Origin: Comamonadaceae bacterium
Lineage (GTDB): Bacteria > Pseudomonadota > Gammaproteobacteria > Burkholderiales > Burkholderiaceae_C
DNA length: 64,000 nt
NCBI GenBank assembly: GCA_947452785.1
Contig: CANGDZ010000007.1
Location: 1 to 64,000 of the forward strand
Direction: 5' to 3'
How positions within the stretch are numbered: position 1 is the stretch's first letter; each line of letters opens with the position of its first letter. The position numbers and the translations under genes were made by a program. Shown here piece by piece: positions 26,997-35,596 of the stretch. A model generated the notes under the pieces. It did no database searches. It saw only the letters and a program-made list of their open reading frames with translations, and was not told the origin of the DNA.

Positions 26997-28241
26997 TCAC
27001 AGCGCCTTGTCGTGTCGCCAGCGGTGATTCCACGTCTGGGCATCGCCACGCACGTCATAGGGCTGGGGGTCCATCAGTAAATGCATGCGTTGGCCGGTGT
27101 AAGGCGAATGGGCTTTGACCACGTCCATGTTCAATTCGACACCCAAGCCCGGCTCGGTGGGCGGCACGATGAAACCGTCTTCCCATTGGATGGGTTTTTT
27201 CAGAATTTCCGCATGAAAGCCCGACCAGTCGAGCATGCTTTCCTGGATCAAAAAGTTGGGCGAGGCGGTGGCCAGTTGAATGCTCGCGGCCGCGCCCACC
27301 GGGCCGTTGTACAGGTGCGGTGCGATCTGCACGTAATGGGTTTCGGCCAGGGCGGCGATTTTCTTGGCTTCGAGCAAGCCGCCGACACGGCCCAGGTTCA
27401 TTTGCAAAATGCTGGCGGATTTTTTTTGCAAAATCTCCATGAATTCATACTTGGTGGTCAGTCGCTCTCCGGTGGCGATCGGTATCGTGGTCTTCGCCGC
27501 CACTTCGGCCATGGCATCGGCTTGGCCTGGGGGCACGGGTTCTTCAAACCACAGCGGGTCGAATTTTTCCAGGCGCTGGGCCAGCCGAATGGCCGAGGCC
27601 GGCGTCATCTGGCCATGGGTGCCAAACAGCAAATCACAGCGGCTGCCCACGGCTTGGCGGATCTTGCGACAAAAGGTCTCGCAGTGGTCCATCTGCTCCA
27701 GCGAAATATGGTGGCCGGAATAAATCGAGTACGGCCCTGCCGGGTCAAACTTGACAGCGGTGAACCCCCGGTCCGCGTACTGTGCGGCGCATTCCGCGGC
27801 CAAATCCGGATCGTCGTAATCGTATTGGCCTTGCGCATTGACCGGGTAGAGGTAGGTGTAGCTGCGCAAGCGCTCATGCACCTTGCCGCCCAAAAATTGG
27901 TACACCGGCTGCCCGGCGGCTTTGCCAATGATGTCCCAGCACGCCATTTCCAGGCCACTGAGCACGCCCATCATGGTCAAGTCCGGGCGTTGCGTGAAGC
28001 CGCTGGAGTAAGCGCAGCGAAACAGCCGCTCAATATGGTGCGGGTTGTGGCCTTCCAGGCAACGTTGAAACACATCGTCAATGGCCAAGGTCATCACCCG
28101 CGGGTGAAAACTGGCGGCATACACCTCGCCCACGCCTTCAATGCCGCAGGCCGTGCGCAGCTTCACAAAGATCCAGTACATACCCCCCACATGGGGCGGA
28201 GGAACGGCAACCACATGGGTTTCGAGCTCAATGATTTTCAT
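26997..28241 (-). CDS. Enolase-superfamily protein, mandelate racemase / sugar-acid dehydratase group
   Basis: 414 aa. N-terminal capping domain (KIIELETHVVAVPPPHVGG), then the beta/alpha barrel. By alignment in register with mannonate dehydratases (metal ligands Asp210, Glu236, Glu262, catalytic His212), this protein has Gly207 in LFGTHGQ, Glu233 in WFEEP, Glu259 in ATGERL and His209. His309 (APHLYNG) fits the second catalytic His. The first metal ligand is thus missing, while the rest is kept. Likely role: dehydration of an aldonic or related acid to a 2-keto-3-deoxy acid, if active. It is packed between an aldehyde dehydrogenase and a GMC oxidoreductase. Confidence 0.85.
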   Translation of the reverse strand: MKIIELETHVVAVPPPHVGGMYWIFVKLRTACGIEGVGEVYAASFHPRVMTLAIDDVFQRCLEGHNPHHIERLFRCAYSSGFTQRPDLTMMGVLSGLEMACWDIIGKAAGQPVYQFLGGKVHERLRSYTYLYPVNAQGQYDYDDPDLAAECAAQYADRGFTAVKFDPAGPYSIYSGHHISLEQMDHCETFCRKIRQAVGSRCDLLFGTHGQMTPASAIRLAQRLEKFDPLWFEEPVPPGQADAMAEVAAKTTIPIATGERLTTKYEFMEILQKKSASILQMNLGRVGGLLEAKKIAALAETHYVQIAPHLYNGPVGAAASIQLATASPNFLIQESMLDWSGFHAEILKKPIQWEDGFIVPPTEPGLGVELNMDVVKAHSPYTGQRMHLLMDPQPYDVRGDAQTWNHRWRHDKAL

Positions 28242-28262
28242 AGGGAAATTTCTGCAGGCAGG

Positions 28263-29687
28263 TCAATAAGGCATCACGACCAGGCGGGTCTGTGTGAATT
28301 CGAGCATGCCGTGTTTGCCGTCGTCGCCGCCCAGGCCGGAGCGCTTCCAGCCGGCGTGGTAGCCCTGGTAGGGGTCGGCCGGTGTGCGGTTGACGTACAG
28401 CTCACCGGCTTCGATCTCGCTGGCAAACAAGCGCACGGTTTCATGCCGGTGTGTGAACAGCACCGAGGCCAGGCCATACTGGTGATCATTGGCGCAGGCC
28501 AGGGCATGCGCCATGTCGTCGCAGGCCATGACGGCCAGCACAGGGCCGAACACCTCTTCTTGGATGATCTCCATATCTTGACGGCAAGCGCTGAGCAAAG
28601 TGGGCGGGTAAAAAAAGCCCAGCCCTTCAGGGATGAAGCCGCCCAAGAGCAGCGTGGCGCCTTGTGCCACGGCGCGTTGCACCATGGCGTGCACATGTTG
28701 GCGTGCAGACTCAGAGGCCAAAGGCCCCATGAAGTCGGCATTGTCTTGGCGGTTGCCCCAACGGCGCAGCGCCATCAAAGCCTGGATGCGCGTGAGCATG
28801 TCGTCGTGCACGCTGCGCTCGACCAACACCCGCTCCACCGCTGTGCACAGCTGACCGCAGTGGGTAAGGCGTGAGACCACGATCTCGGCGGCGGCGGTTT
28901 GCAGGTCGGCGTCGGCGGCGACGATGGCGGGCGTTTTGCCGCCCAACTCCAGCGAGGTTTTGGCGATGTGGGTTTGCGCGTAGCCCATGATCTGCCGGCC
29001 TGCGGCGACGCTGCCGGTCAAGGTCATCATGCCCACGCCCGGTTGCTGGCACAGCGCGGCGCAGACGGTATGGTCCATCGCCAAAATACTCACCACCCCA
29101 TCGGGCAGATCGGCCTCGCGCACGGCTTGCGCAAACACCAGCGCCGACACCGGTGTGCTGTTGCTGGGCCGCACCACCACCGTGTTGCCGGTGATCAAGG
29201 CGGGCGCGATTTTGCGCAGCAAGGTGTAAATCGGAAAGTTGAAAGGAATCAGGCACACCACCACGCCGATCGGTTCACGGTGCAAAAACAGCTGCTCACG
29301 CGGGTTGTCCGAAGGGATGATTTCGCCCTCGATGCGGCGTGCCCACTCGGCGTGGTAACGCACAATTTCCGCGCCGTAGCCCACTTCGGCGCAGGCGTCT
29401 GCCAGGCTTTTGCCCGACTCTTGCGCCAAGGCTTTGCCAATCGTTGGCGCATGGCGCTCTAAAGCACCCGCCAAGCGCTGCAGGGCGCGTGCGCGCTCAA
29501 TAGCGGGCAGGCGTTTCCAAGGGCCGTGGGCTTGGGCCGCGCTTTGCACCGCCTGTTCGGCGGTGGCCTGGCTGGCCAGTTGCACGGTTGCGAAGGGCGC
29601 GGCCGTGGCGGGGTTCAAGACGGTGAAGGATTGCGCGGTGGAATCATCGATGAATCGATTCGCCACAAAATTGGAATAAGTCTGCAC
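28263..29687 (-). CDS. NAD-dependent aldehyde dehydrogenase, lactaldehyde/AldA-like
   Basis: 474 aa with a GTG start at 29687 behind a GAGG site. The cofactor and catalytic marks are IPFNFPIYTLLRKIAPAL, TGSVAAGRQIM, the Glu in SLELGGKTPAIV and the nucleophilic Cys in THCGQLCTAVERV. The pattern is nearest to the lactaldehyde / glycolaldehyde dehydrogenase branch. It probably oxidises an aldehyde made by a neighbouring oxidoreductase. The enolase-superfamily gene follows after 21 bp. A porin terminator sits just upstream, so the operon likely starts near here. Confidence 0.92.
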   Translation of the reverse strand: MQTYSNFVANRFIDDSTAQSFTVLNPATAAPFATVQLASQATAEQAVQSAAQAHGPWKRLPAIERARALQRLAGALERHAPTIGKALAQESGKSLADACAEVGYGAEIVRYHAEWARRIEGEIIPSDNPREQLFLHREPIGVVVCLIPFNFPIYTLLRKIAPALITGNTVVVRPSNSTPVSALVFAQAVREADLPDGVVSILAMDHTVCAALCQQPGVGMMTLTGSVAAGRQIMGYAQTHIAKTSLELGGKTPAIVAADADLQTAAAEIVVSRLTHCGQLCTAVERVLVERSVHDDMLTRIQALMALRRWGNRQDNADFMGPLASESARQHVHAMVQRAVAQGATLLLGGFIPEGLGFFYPPTLLSACRQDMEIIQEEVFGPVLAVMACDDMAHALACANDHQYGLASVLFTHRHETVRLFASEIEAGELYVNRTPADPYQGYHAGWKRSGLGGDDGKHGMLEFTQTRLVVMPY

Positions 29688-29714
29688 GGCGCGAGGCCTC
29701 GGTGGGGTGGCAGG

Positions 29715-29741
29715 AAAAAAGGGGGTCGATGATCGACCCCC
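29715..29741 (-). terminator. Porin terminator
   Basis: GGGGGTCGAT and ATCGACCCCC (29721-29741) form a near-perfect hairpin. On the minus strand it is followed by six T residues (29720-29715). It lies 27 bp past the porin stop. Confidence 0.88.
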
Positions 29742-29768
29742 TTGCCTTAGGTAAGCAGCATCAAACGC

Positions 29769-30758
29769 TCAGAACGAATAGTTCACGCCGACGCCAATCG
29801 CGTCTTTACTGGCTGTATTGCCCCAAAAGCCTTTGGCTTGATTGCCGTAGCTGACATAGACATTGGTGTTGGGCTTGTAGGCATAGGTGGCGCCCAAGCT
29901 GTAGAAGTTGGCGTGGTAGTCCGTTTGGCGGCCAAAGCCGGCCAAATAAGTCAACTTGCCATCGACCAGTTGTGCAGACAAGGTGGTTGAGCGGTTTTTG
30001 GCGCCGCCGTACAGCTTCTCGTCGTCATAGGCACCCATCAAGGTCACCGCACCGAGTTTGTACTTGGCTGCAACGAAGGTCACGGTGTTGCCTGCGGGTG
30101 TTTTCTCGTTGGCCAGCATGCCGTTGAAGGCGCCTTGTTCGTACTTCAAAGCCACGGATTGGCTGTTGTTTTTGTCGGCAGTTTGTTTTTGCAGACCGAC
30201 TGAAGCGTCGACAGAAAAGCCGCCGCCAAATTTGGGTGAGGCATAGAACAAGCCGTTGTTCAAACGGGCAAAGCTGGCATTTTTGGAAGAAGCGTTGGGG
30301 TCTGCCGCGCTGTTGCCGTGCCACAACCACCAGGCGGGTGAGGCGATTTGGTCATAGTTGTACCAAGCGTCATAAGCCCAGTCGTTTTGCCACAGTGCGG
30401 TCAAAGCACGACCCACACGCACATGGCCAAAGTCACCCTTCAAACCCGCCGTGGCTTCGCCAGCGAACAGGTATTTGGTGTCTTCGCTGACCAGGTTTTC
30501 TTTGGTGTTAGGGTTGTGCAAAAAGAAACGGGTATTGAGCTTGACCGTGCCGGCCATGCCATTGCCCAGGTCTTTCAAACCATCAAAAGCCACGTTGCTG
30601 CGGCTGATGCTGCCTGTTTTGGTTTTGTCATCGTAGTCGCGGTAGTAGCCCAGGTCCAGCGTGCCCGAGAATTTATAGCTGTCTTCAGCGGCATGCGCCA
30701 CGCCGGTCAGGGCCAAAGCCATGCCCAGGGCGGCGTTGAAAGGTGTGAAATTTTTCAT
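29769..30758 (-). CDS. Gram-negative porin, Burkholderiales type
   Basis: 329 aa with a signal peptide (PFNAALGMALALTGVAHA-A) and a strong AGAGGAGA ribosome site. The mature part has alternating strands and Gly/Tyr-rich turns of a 16-stranded trimeric porin: YKFSGTLDLGYYRDYDD, NGMAGTVKLNTRFF, FGHVRVGRALTALW. It ends in Phe (GVGVNYSF), the outer-membrane insertion signal. The eyelet loop segment is short. Placement between an aldehyde dehydrogenase and a ProXWV-type importer suggests it admits the same substrate. It has its own terminator. Confidence 0.93.
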   Translation of the reverse strand: MKNFTPFNAALGMALALTGVAHAAEDSYKFSGTLDLGYYRDYDDKTKTGSISRSNVAFDGLKDLGNGMAGTVKLNTRFFLHNPNTKENLVSEDTKYLFAGEATAGLKGDFGHVRVGRALTALWQNDWAYDAWYNYDQIASPAWWLWHGNSAADPNASSKNASFARLNNGLFYASPKFGGGFSVDASVGLQKQTADKNNSQSVALKYEQGAFNGMLANEKTPAGNTVTFVAAKYKLGAVTLMGAYDDEKLYGGAKNRSTTLSAQLVDGKLTYLAGFGRQTDYHANFYSLGATYAYKPNTNVYVSYGNQAKGFWGNTASKDAIGVGVNYSF

Positions 30759-30875
30759 GTCAGTCTCCTCTATTTAAGTTCAAGTTAAATGCGTCCATCC
30801 GTCGACGCGAGTGTTTTTGGCCAAATTTTTCCTGACAGCCGCTGGGGTTGCGCAGGGTGGTTTTGTCCAAAGGGA

Positions 30876-31718
30876 TCAGTGGGCCCTTGGGGCTTCGGTC
30901 AGGCTGCGTTTTTCAACAAATCGCCTGACGTAGTCGTCGGCCGGTTGGTTCAAAATCTGCTCGGGCGTGCCGATCTGCACCAACTCACCATCTCGCAAAA
31001 TGGCAATGTTGGCCCCGATGCGAAGCGCTTCATCCAGATCGTGGGTGATGAACACAATGGTTTTTTGCAAGGTGCTTTGCAGCTCCAGCAGCAAGGTTTG
31101 CATGTCATAGCGGATCAAGGGGTCGAGCGCACTGAAGGCTTCATCCATCAGCAATATTTGCGGGTCCATGGCCAAAGCACGAGCCAAACCCACGCGCTGG
31201 CGCATGCCGCCAGACAGCTCGTCAGGGTAGGAGTGCTCATAGCCTTTGAGACCCACGCGCTCAATCCAATGGTTGACGCGCGCGAGTGCCTCGGGACTTT
31301 TATCGCCGCGCACAGCCAAGCCATAACCCACGTTGTCGCTCACCGTTTTGTGCGGCAGCAGGCCAAAGCCTTGGAACACCATGCTCATGGTTTGACGCCG
31401 CAAGTTGCGCAAACCTGCCGGATCGCAAGACAGCACGTTGTGCCCGTTCACCAAGATCTCGCCCGAGGTGGGCTCGATTAAGCGGTTGAAGTGACGCACC
31501 AGCGTGGATTTTCCCGAGCCTGACAAACCCATGATCACAAAAATTTTGCCCGCTGGAATATGCATGGACACATCATTGAGTCCGACATTGCAGCCCACTT
31601 GCGCGAGGACGTCTTTTTTGCTGACCCCCTGTTTCAACAGGCGCATGGCGGTGTCTGCACCGGCGCCGAAGATTTTGTAGATATGACGTACTTCGATACT
31701 GCCTTGTGACTCGCTCAT
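30876..31718 (-). CDS. proV: Betaine/quaternary-amine-type ABC transporter, ATP-binding protein (ProV-like)
   Basis: 280 aa. Walker A is GLSGSGKSTL, the signature LSGGMRQRVGLARALA, Walker B ILLMDEAFSALDPLIR, and the switch His lies in VFITHDLDEA. The N-terminal extension (VRHIYKIFGAG, then KKDVLAQVGCNVGLNDVS) is that of ProV/OpuAA. The C-terminal CBS pair found in osmoregulated ProV (about 400 aa) is missing; the protein stops soon after the nucleotide-binding domain. This favours a nutrient-uptake role over osmotic gating. It overlaps proW by 4 bp. Confidence 0.92.
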   Translation of the reverse strand: MSESQGSIEVRHIYKIFGAGADTAMRLLKQGVSKKDVLAQVGCNVGLNDVSMHIPAGKIFVIMGLSGSGKSTLVRHFNRLIEPTSGEILVNGHNVLSCDPAGLRNLRRQTMSMVFQGFGLLPHKTVSDNVGYGLAVRGDKSPEALARVNHWIERVGLKGYEHSYPDELSGGMRQRVGLARALAMDPQILLMDEAFSALDPLIRYDMQTLLLELQSTLQKTIVFITHDLDEALRIGANIAILRDGELVQIGTPEQILNQPADDYVRRFVEKRSLTEAPRAH

Positions 31719-32599
31719 GACTGGCCTCCTTTGTTGTTTTTGCGTAGGGCTTGGCGCTCGCGCCGTCCCTTGCCGTAGGCTTGTGAAATCCGGTCAATCA
31801 CCACGGCCAGAATCACGATCGAAAAGCCGCCTTGCAGGCCGCGGCCCATGTCCATGTTGTTGATGCCTGAGAGCACGTCTTCACCCAGGCCTCGTGAGCC
31901 GATCATGGAAGCGATCACCACCATGGCCAAAGCCATCATCACGGCCTGGTTCAGGCCAGCCATGATGCTGGGCCGTGCCAATGGCAAATTCACGTCCACC
32001 AGCAACTGCCACGGCGTGGCACCAAAGGAGCGAGAGGCTTCAACCACTTCTTTGTCCACCTGGCGAATGCCCAGATCGGTCAAACGCACCAGAGGTGGCA
32101 GCGCGTAGATGACGGTGGCCAACACCGCAGGCACTTTGCCCAGACCAAACAGCATCAGCACGGGCACCAGGTACACGAAGGTGGGTAAGGTTTGCATCAC
32201 GTCCAGCACGGGCTCCAGCACGCGGCGCAGTCGGGCGTTGCTGGACATCCAAATGCCCAAGGGCAAACCCAGGGCCACGGTCAGCGTGGTGGACACCAGC
32301 ATCAAGGCCAGGGTCTGCATCAACTTGTCCCACAAGCCAAAGCATCCGATCAGGTACAGACCTGCTACCAAGGCGATGACGATGGGCCAGCGACGCAAGG
32401 CGTGCCAGGCGAGCGCGCCGATGGCCAACAAGACACCCAGAGGGGGAAGTCCGATCAAGAACTTTTCCAAGGGCACCAGAAAATGGATCAGCAAGACCCG
32501 GGTGATGTCATGGAAAAAATCGCCATGCTCAGTGACAAACGACATCACAGCGGAGTTCACCTGGTCAACAAAACTCAGGTCGAAAAAAATCGAATTCAT
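31715..32599 (-). CDS. proW: ABC transporter permease (ProW-like)
   Basis: 294 aa. Several hydrophobic segments; the permease coupling region is seen as FGATPWQLLVDVNLPLARPSIMAGLNQAVMMALAMVVIASMIG, with the conserved Gly of the EAA loop. The N-terminal part (VNSAVMSFVTEHGDFFHDI) matches ProW/OpuAB proteins. It forms the membrane channel of the importer with ProV as motor. Overlap with proV is 4 bp; proX lies upstream with a 105-bp gap containing a hairpin, so the order is X-W-V instead of the enterobacterial V-W-X. Confidence 0.93.
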   Translation of the reverse strand: MNSIFFDLSFVDQVNSAVMSFVTEHGDFFHDITRVLLIHFLVPLEKFLIGLPPLGVLLAIGALAWHALRRWPIVIALVAGLYLIGCFGLWDKLMQTLALMLVSTTLTVALGLPLGIWMSSNARLRRVLEPVLDVMQTLPTFVYLVPVLMLFGLGKVPAVLATVIYALPPLVRLTDLGIRQVDKEVVEASRSFGATPWQLLVDVNLPLARPSIMAGLNQAVMMALAMVVIASMIGSRGLGEDVLSGINNMDMGRGLQGGFSIVILAVVIDRISQAYGKGRRERQALRKNNKGGQS

Positions 32600-32664
32600 G
32601 AATGGGGTCCCACAATCAAAGCAAATGCAGGAGCGAACGTGATGGCCGCTTCTGCTCAGGTGGA

Positions 32665-32691
32665 GGCCGCTGCGCTACAAGAGCAGCGGCC
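32665..32691 (-). other. Hairpin between proX and proW
   Basis: GGCCGCTG (32665-32672) pairs with CAGCGGCC (32684-32691) around an 11-nt loop, in the middle of the 105-bp gap. No T-run follows on the minus strand. Hairpins here commonly protect the abundant binding-protein mRNA or attenuate the downstream genes. Confidence 0.6.
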
Positions 32692-32704
32692 CCCTGTGGC
32701 ACGC

Positions 32705-33736
32705 TTATTTCAGAGCTGCAGTGATCTTGGCGGCCGCCTCGGCACTGACCCACTTTTGCCAAATGGCTGGGTTGGCCTTCATGAATTCACGTGACACCAC
32801 ATCGCTGCTGGCTTTGCGTTCGGTCATTTGCAACACCGCGCCGTTGATTTGTTCTGGCGTCAGTTGAACTTTGTCCATGACCGTCAACGCACCGGCATTG
32901 GAGGTGGCAAAGGGGGTAGAAACGCCCACGGTCAATTTGGTGTTGGGGGTGGCGGAAGGGCAAACGTCTTTGACCTTGATGTCGCGAATCGTGTCCCAGC
33001 ACTTGGCGTTGTAGGCCGGCTCTTGCAGCTGCACCAATTTGTATTTACCCATCAGGCTGGCAGGCGACCAGTAGTAAAACAAAATCGGCTTGCCGCGCTC
33101 AATGGCGGAGATGATCGCAGCGTCCAACGCGGCACCGGTGCCCGCACGGAAGTTGGTGTAATCGCCTTCCAGCTTGTAGGCTTTGAGTTTTTGCGTGTTG
33201 ATTTTCTCGCAGTCCCAACCCACGGGGCAAGACAGCAAGCGACCCTTGCCCGGTTCTTCGTCGTCCTTGAACAAGGCCTTGTACTTGGGCAAATCGGCCA
33301 CCGATTTCAGATCGGGCGCCATGGCTTTGATGCCGCGTTTGGCGTCGCCCTTGACGACGTAATCGGGCACAAAAAAGCCTTCCACCGCACCACCGCCAGA
33401 GAGCAGGTCACCCACCAAACGGACCTTGCCCATTTCTTGGCCCTTTTTGATGATGTCCGTGCGGTTCCACTGTTCCACCCACACTTGCACGTCATTGCCG
33501 ACCAATGCGGTTTCGGTGGCGGCCGTACTGCCGGTGACCAATTCGGTTTTGCAGCCATAGCCTTGCTCCAGCAAGGTGCGAATCAAGCTGGTGTACAGCT
33601 GACCCGACTCCCAGGTGATACCGGCAAATTTGATGGTTTGGTCTGGGCTGCAAACCGCGCTTTGTGCAAAGGCGGTTGGTGCCGCCAAACTGGCGCTGAG
33701 CGCCAGGGCCGTGGATAAAGTGTTCAAGAATTTCAT
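32705..33736 (-). CDS. proX: ABC transporter substrate-binding protein (ProX-like)
   Basis: 343 aa with a signal peptide (LSTALALSASLAAPTAFA-QS) and a GGAGA ribosome site. It fits OpuAC/ProX binding proteins: IKFAGITWESGQLYTSLIRTLLEQGYGC, TGSTAATETALVGNDVQVWVEQWN and ILFYYWSPASLMGKYKLVQL. Trp residues in the two lobes (W in ITWESG, VWVEQW, YYWSP) could build the aromatic box that holds trimethylammonium groups of betaine, choline or carnitine. The exact ligand is not decidable. It is likely co-transcribed with the aldo/keto reductase and Fae homologue upstream (65-bp gap). Confidence 0.93.
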   Translation of the reverse strand: MKFLNTLSTALALSASLAAPTAFAQSAVCSPDQTIKFAGITWESGQLYTSLIRTLLEQGYGCKTELVTGSTAATETALVGNDVQVWVEQWNRTDIIKKGQEMGKVRLVGDLLSGGGAVEGFFVPDYVVKGDAKRGIKAMAPDLKSVADLPKYKALFKDDEEPGKGRLLSCPVGWDCEKINTQKLKAYKLEGDYTNFRAGTGAALDAAIISAIERGKPILFYYWSPASLMGKYKLVQLQEPAYNAKCWDTIRDIKVKDVCPSATPNTKLTVGVSTPFATSNAGALTVMDKVQLTPEQINGAVLQMTERKASSDVVSREFMKANPAIWQKWVSAEAAAKITAALK

Positions 33737-33801
33737 TTTTGTCTCCAGTTTTAAATAATGCCGCTGCCCCTTCAGGCTGCGCGGCGGGGTTGAAAATCAA
33801 A

Positions 33802-34791
33802 TCAACGCGCGACCCGAGGGATGCGCGAAGTGTTGTAGTCGTTGATCACATCGCACGGCGTGTAGCAACGGTCGATTTCGTGCACCTCTTGTGCGGTGAG
33901 TTGCATGTCCAACGTAGCGATGTTTTCGTCCAGCTGCGCCACGGTTTCGACGCCAATCAAGGTCGAGGTCACACCGGCGCGGCCACTGACCCAAGCCAGT
34001 GCCACTTGCGAGGACTTGACGCCGCGCGCTGCCGCAACCCGTGCCACCGCTTGGGCAATGTTGTGGCTGGTTTCGTCGCCGTACTGGTCGGCGGTGAAGC
34101 TGTCGGTTTTGTTGCGCAGCGAGTCGACTTGACCCGTCAGCAGACCCCGTGCCAAAGGAGAAAATGGCGTGACGGCAATGCCTTCGCTGATGCAATAAGG
34201 AATCATCTCGCGCTCTTCTTCGCGGTAGGCCGCGTTGAGTTGGCACTGCATGGACACGAAAGGCGTCAAACCGGCTTGTCGCGCCAATTCGTTCATCTTC
34301 ACGAACTGCCAGGCGTACATGGTGGAGGCACCGACGTAGCGGATCTTGCCGGCCCGAATCAGATCGTCCAGGGCACGCATGGTTTCTTCCATGGGGGTCA
34401 TGGGGTCGAAGGCATGGATCACAAACAGATCCAGGTAATCGGTTCCCAGGCGGCGCAAAGAGGCCTCGACAGAGTCCATGATGTGTTTGCGCGACAATCC
34501 TTGGTCATTGATGTCATCGCTCATGGCGTAGAAACACTTGCTGGCCAAGACCAGTTTGTGCCTGGGGGTGCCTTGAATGGCGCGACCCACCACCTCTTCA
34601 GACACGCCCATGGAATAAAAATCGGCCAAGTCGATGAAGTTGATGCCGCGGTCGATGGCGGCTTGAATCACAGGCGTGGAGGCAGCCTCGTCCAAGACCC
34701 ATTTGCGCCAGCTTGGCGTGCCAAAGGTCATGCTGCCCAAACACAGGCGCGACACTTTCATGCCGCTGTGGCCCAGATTGACGTATTGCAT
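33802..34791 (-). CDS. Aldo/keto reductase
   Basis: 329 aa beta/alpha barrel. The catalytic tetrad is readable: Asp and Tyr in FIDLADFYSMG, Lys in KLVLASKCFY, His in LDLFVIHAFDP. The start MQYVNLGHSGMKVSRLCLGSM is that of the AKR group near YhdN/Tas. The C-terminal part has the cofactor stretch STLIGVETVAQLDEN. It reduces aldehydes or ketones with NADPH, or runs in reverse. It lies 10 bp after the Fae homologue, so the two are almost surely co-expressed; an aldehyde substrate linked to formaldehyde chemistry is a tempting inference only. Confidence 0.93.
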   Translation of the reverse strand: MQYVNLGHSGMKVSRLCLGSMTFGTPSWRKWVLDEAASTPVIQAAIDRGINFIDLADFYSMGVSEEVVGRAIQGTPRHKLVLASKCFYAMSDDINDQGLSRKHIMDSVEASLRRLGTDYLDLFVIHAFDPMTPMEETMRALDDLIRAGKIRYVGASTMYAWQFVKMNELARQAGLTPFVSMQCQLNAAYREEEREMIPYCISEGIAVTPFSPLARGLLTGQVDSLRNKTDSFTADQYGDETSHNIAQAVARVAAARGVKSSQVALAWVSGRAGVTSTLIGVETVAQLDENIATLDMQLTAQEVHEIDRCYTPCDVINDYNTSRIPRVAR

Positions 34792-34801
34792 GCAGTGCCT
34801 C

Positions 34802-35299
34802 TTAGGGTTTGGGGGTGTAGAAGGGATTGGTGACAGCCTTGGCCGCCGCTGTGATGGTGGCCAACGACGGTTCTTGGCGCATGGCGGCGGTCACTGCGCC
34901 TTTGGCTGCGGCGTAGTTGTTGGCAAACACCTCGTCTGCATCGGCCGCGGACCAGTTGACCCAGACGGCGGCAATCACGCACCAGTCGTTTTCAGCTTGC
35001 TCAGGCAAGATGCCCTCGAGCAGGCATTCCTGAACGCCCTTGGCTACGCCGGCTTGGGCGGGGCCCCAGGTCATGGTTTCGTGTTGCTCGCCGCGCAAAT
35101 CGGCTTTGTTGATGAAGGCGGTCATGGGTTTGACCGGAACGCCTGGCTGCAGCACCACCATGTAAGGCAAGTGGCCTTTTGTCGGGGAGGACAAAGCGCC
35201 AGCCCAAGCATTGCCAACCGGACCACTGCGGGGCCCGATCATGACGTTGATGTGTGCGGCATTAGGGCCGCTGCCAATGAATGATTCGCCAATGAACAT
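34802..35299 (-). CDS. Formaldehyde-activating enzyme (Fae) family protein
   Basis: 165 aa. The pattern follows Fae throughout: FIGESFIGSGPNAAHINVMIGPR, GHLPYMVVLQPGVPVKPMTAFINKADL, TWGPAQAGVAKGVQECLLEGILP and WVNWSAADADEVFANNYAAAKGA. His16 corresponds to the catalytic His of Fae, which joins formaldehyde to tetrahydromethanopterin. True Fae is about 170 aa, so length fits. However, several positions differ from methylotroph Fae, and Fae paralogues of unknown role exist, so the reaction is not certain. It is first in a likely operon with an aldo/keto reductase and the ProXWV-type importer. Confidence 0.85.
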   Translation of the reverse strand: MFIGESFIGSGPNAAHINVMIGPRSGPVGNAWAGALSSPTKGHLPYMVVLQPGVPVKPMTAFINKADLRGEQHETMTWGPAQAGVAKGVQECLLEGILPEQAENDWCVIAAVWVNWSAADADEVFANNYAAAKGAVTAAMRQEPSLATITAAAKAVTNPFYTPKP

Positions 35300-35596
35300 G
35301 TCTTATTCCCAAATAAAAATGGCAGCAAAAACGGGTTCTTTCGTTTTTGCCGAGGACCTGTGGCGCGCTTCAACTTGCTGTTGAAGGCTGGCGCATCCTG
35401 TCCTGTGGCAACTGTCCATTTTTAACAAAAATAATACAAACTATTGTTACTTGTTTGTAATATGAGTATTTGTAATTGCTTAAGTGTTTACCATGACATG
35501 ACATTTACTCATGCGTGATACGCCGAAAAATCGTTTGAGATTGAGGCGTCAAACCCCTAGGCTGAGGGCCCGAATACTCTGATCAGGCTCACGCAC
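35300..35596. promoter_or_regulatory. Divergent control region between Fae homologue and gabD-like gene
   Basis: 297 bp without a gene. Next to the Fae start are two hairpins: GCAAAAACG/CGTTTTTGC (35325-35333 with 35342-35350) and CTTCAAC/GTTGAAG (35368-35374 with 35380-35386). Further out is an AT-rich block with TTTGTAA repeated at 35454-35460 and 35469-35475 (15-bp period), plausible as an operator or promoter. No known riboswitch pattern could be fitted. Confidence 0.5.

Noticed and set aside
27081-28874. 597-aa plus-strand frame antisense to the dehydratase and aldehyde dehydrogenase
   Set aside because: It spans two well-supported genes on the other strand and has no recognisable motif.
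35325-35420. Glycine, tetrahydrofolate or guanidine riboswitch before the Fae homologue
   Set aside because: The conserved cores of these classes are not found; only simple hairpins can be drawn.
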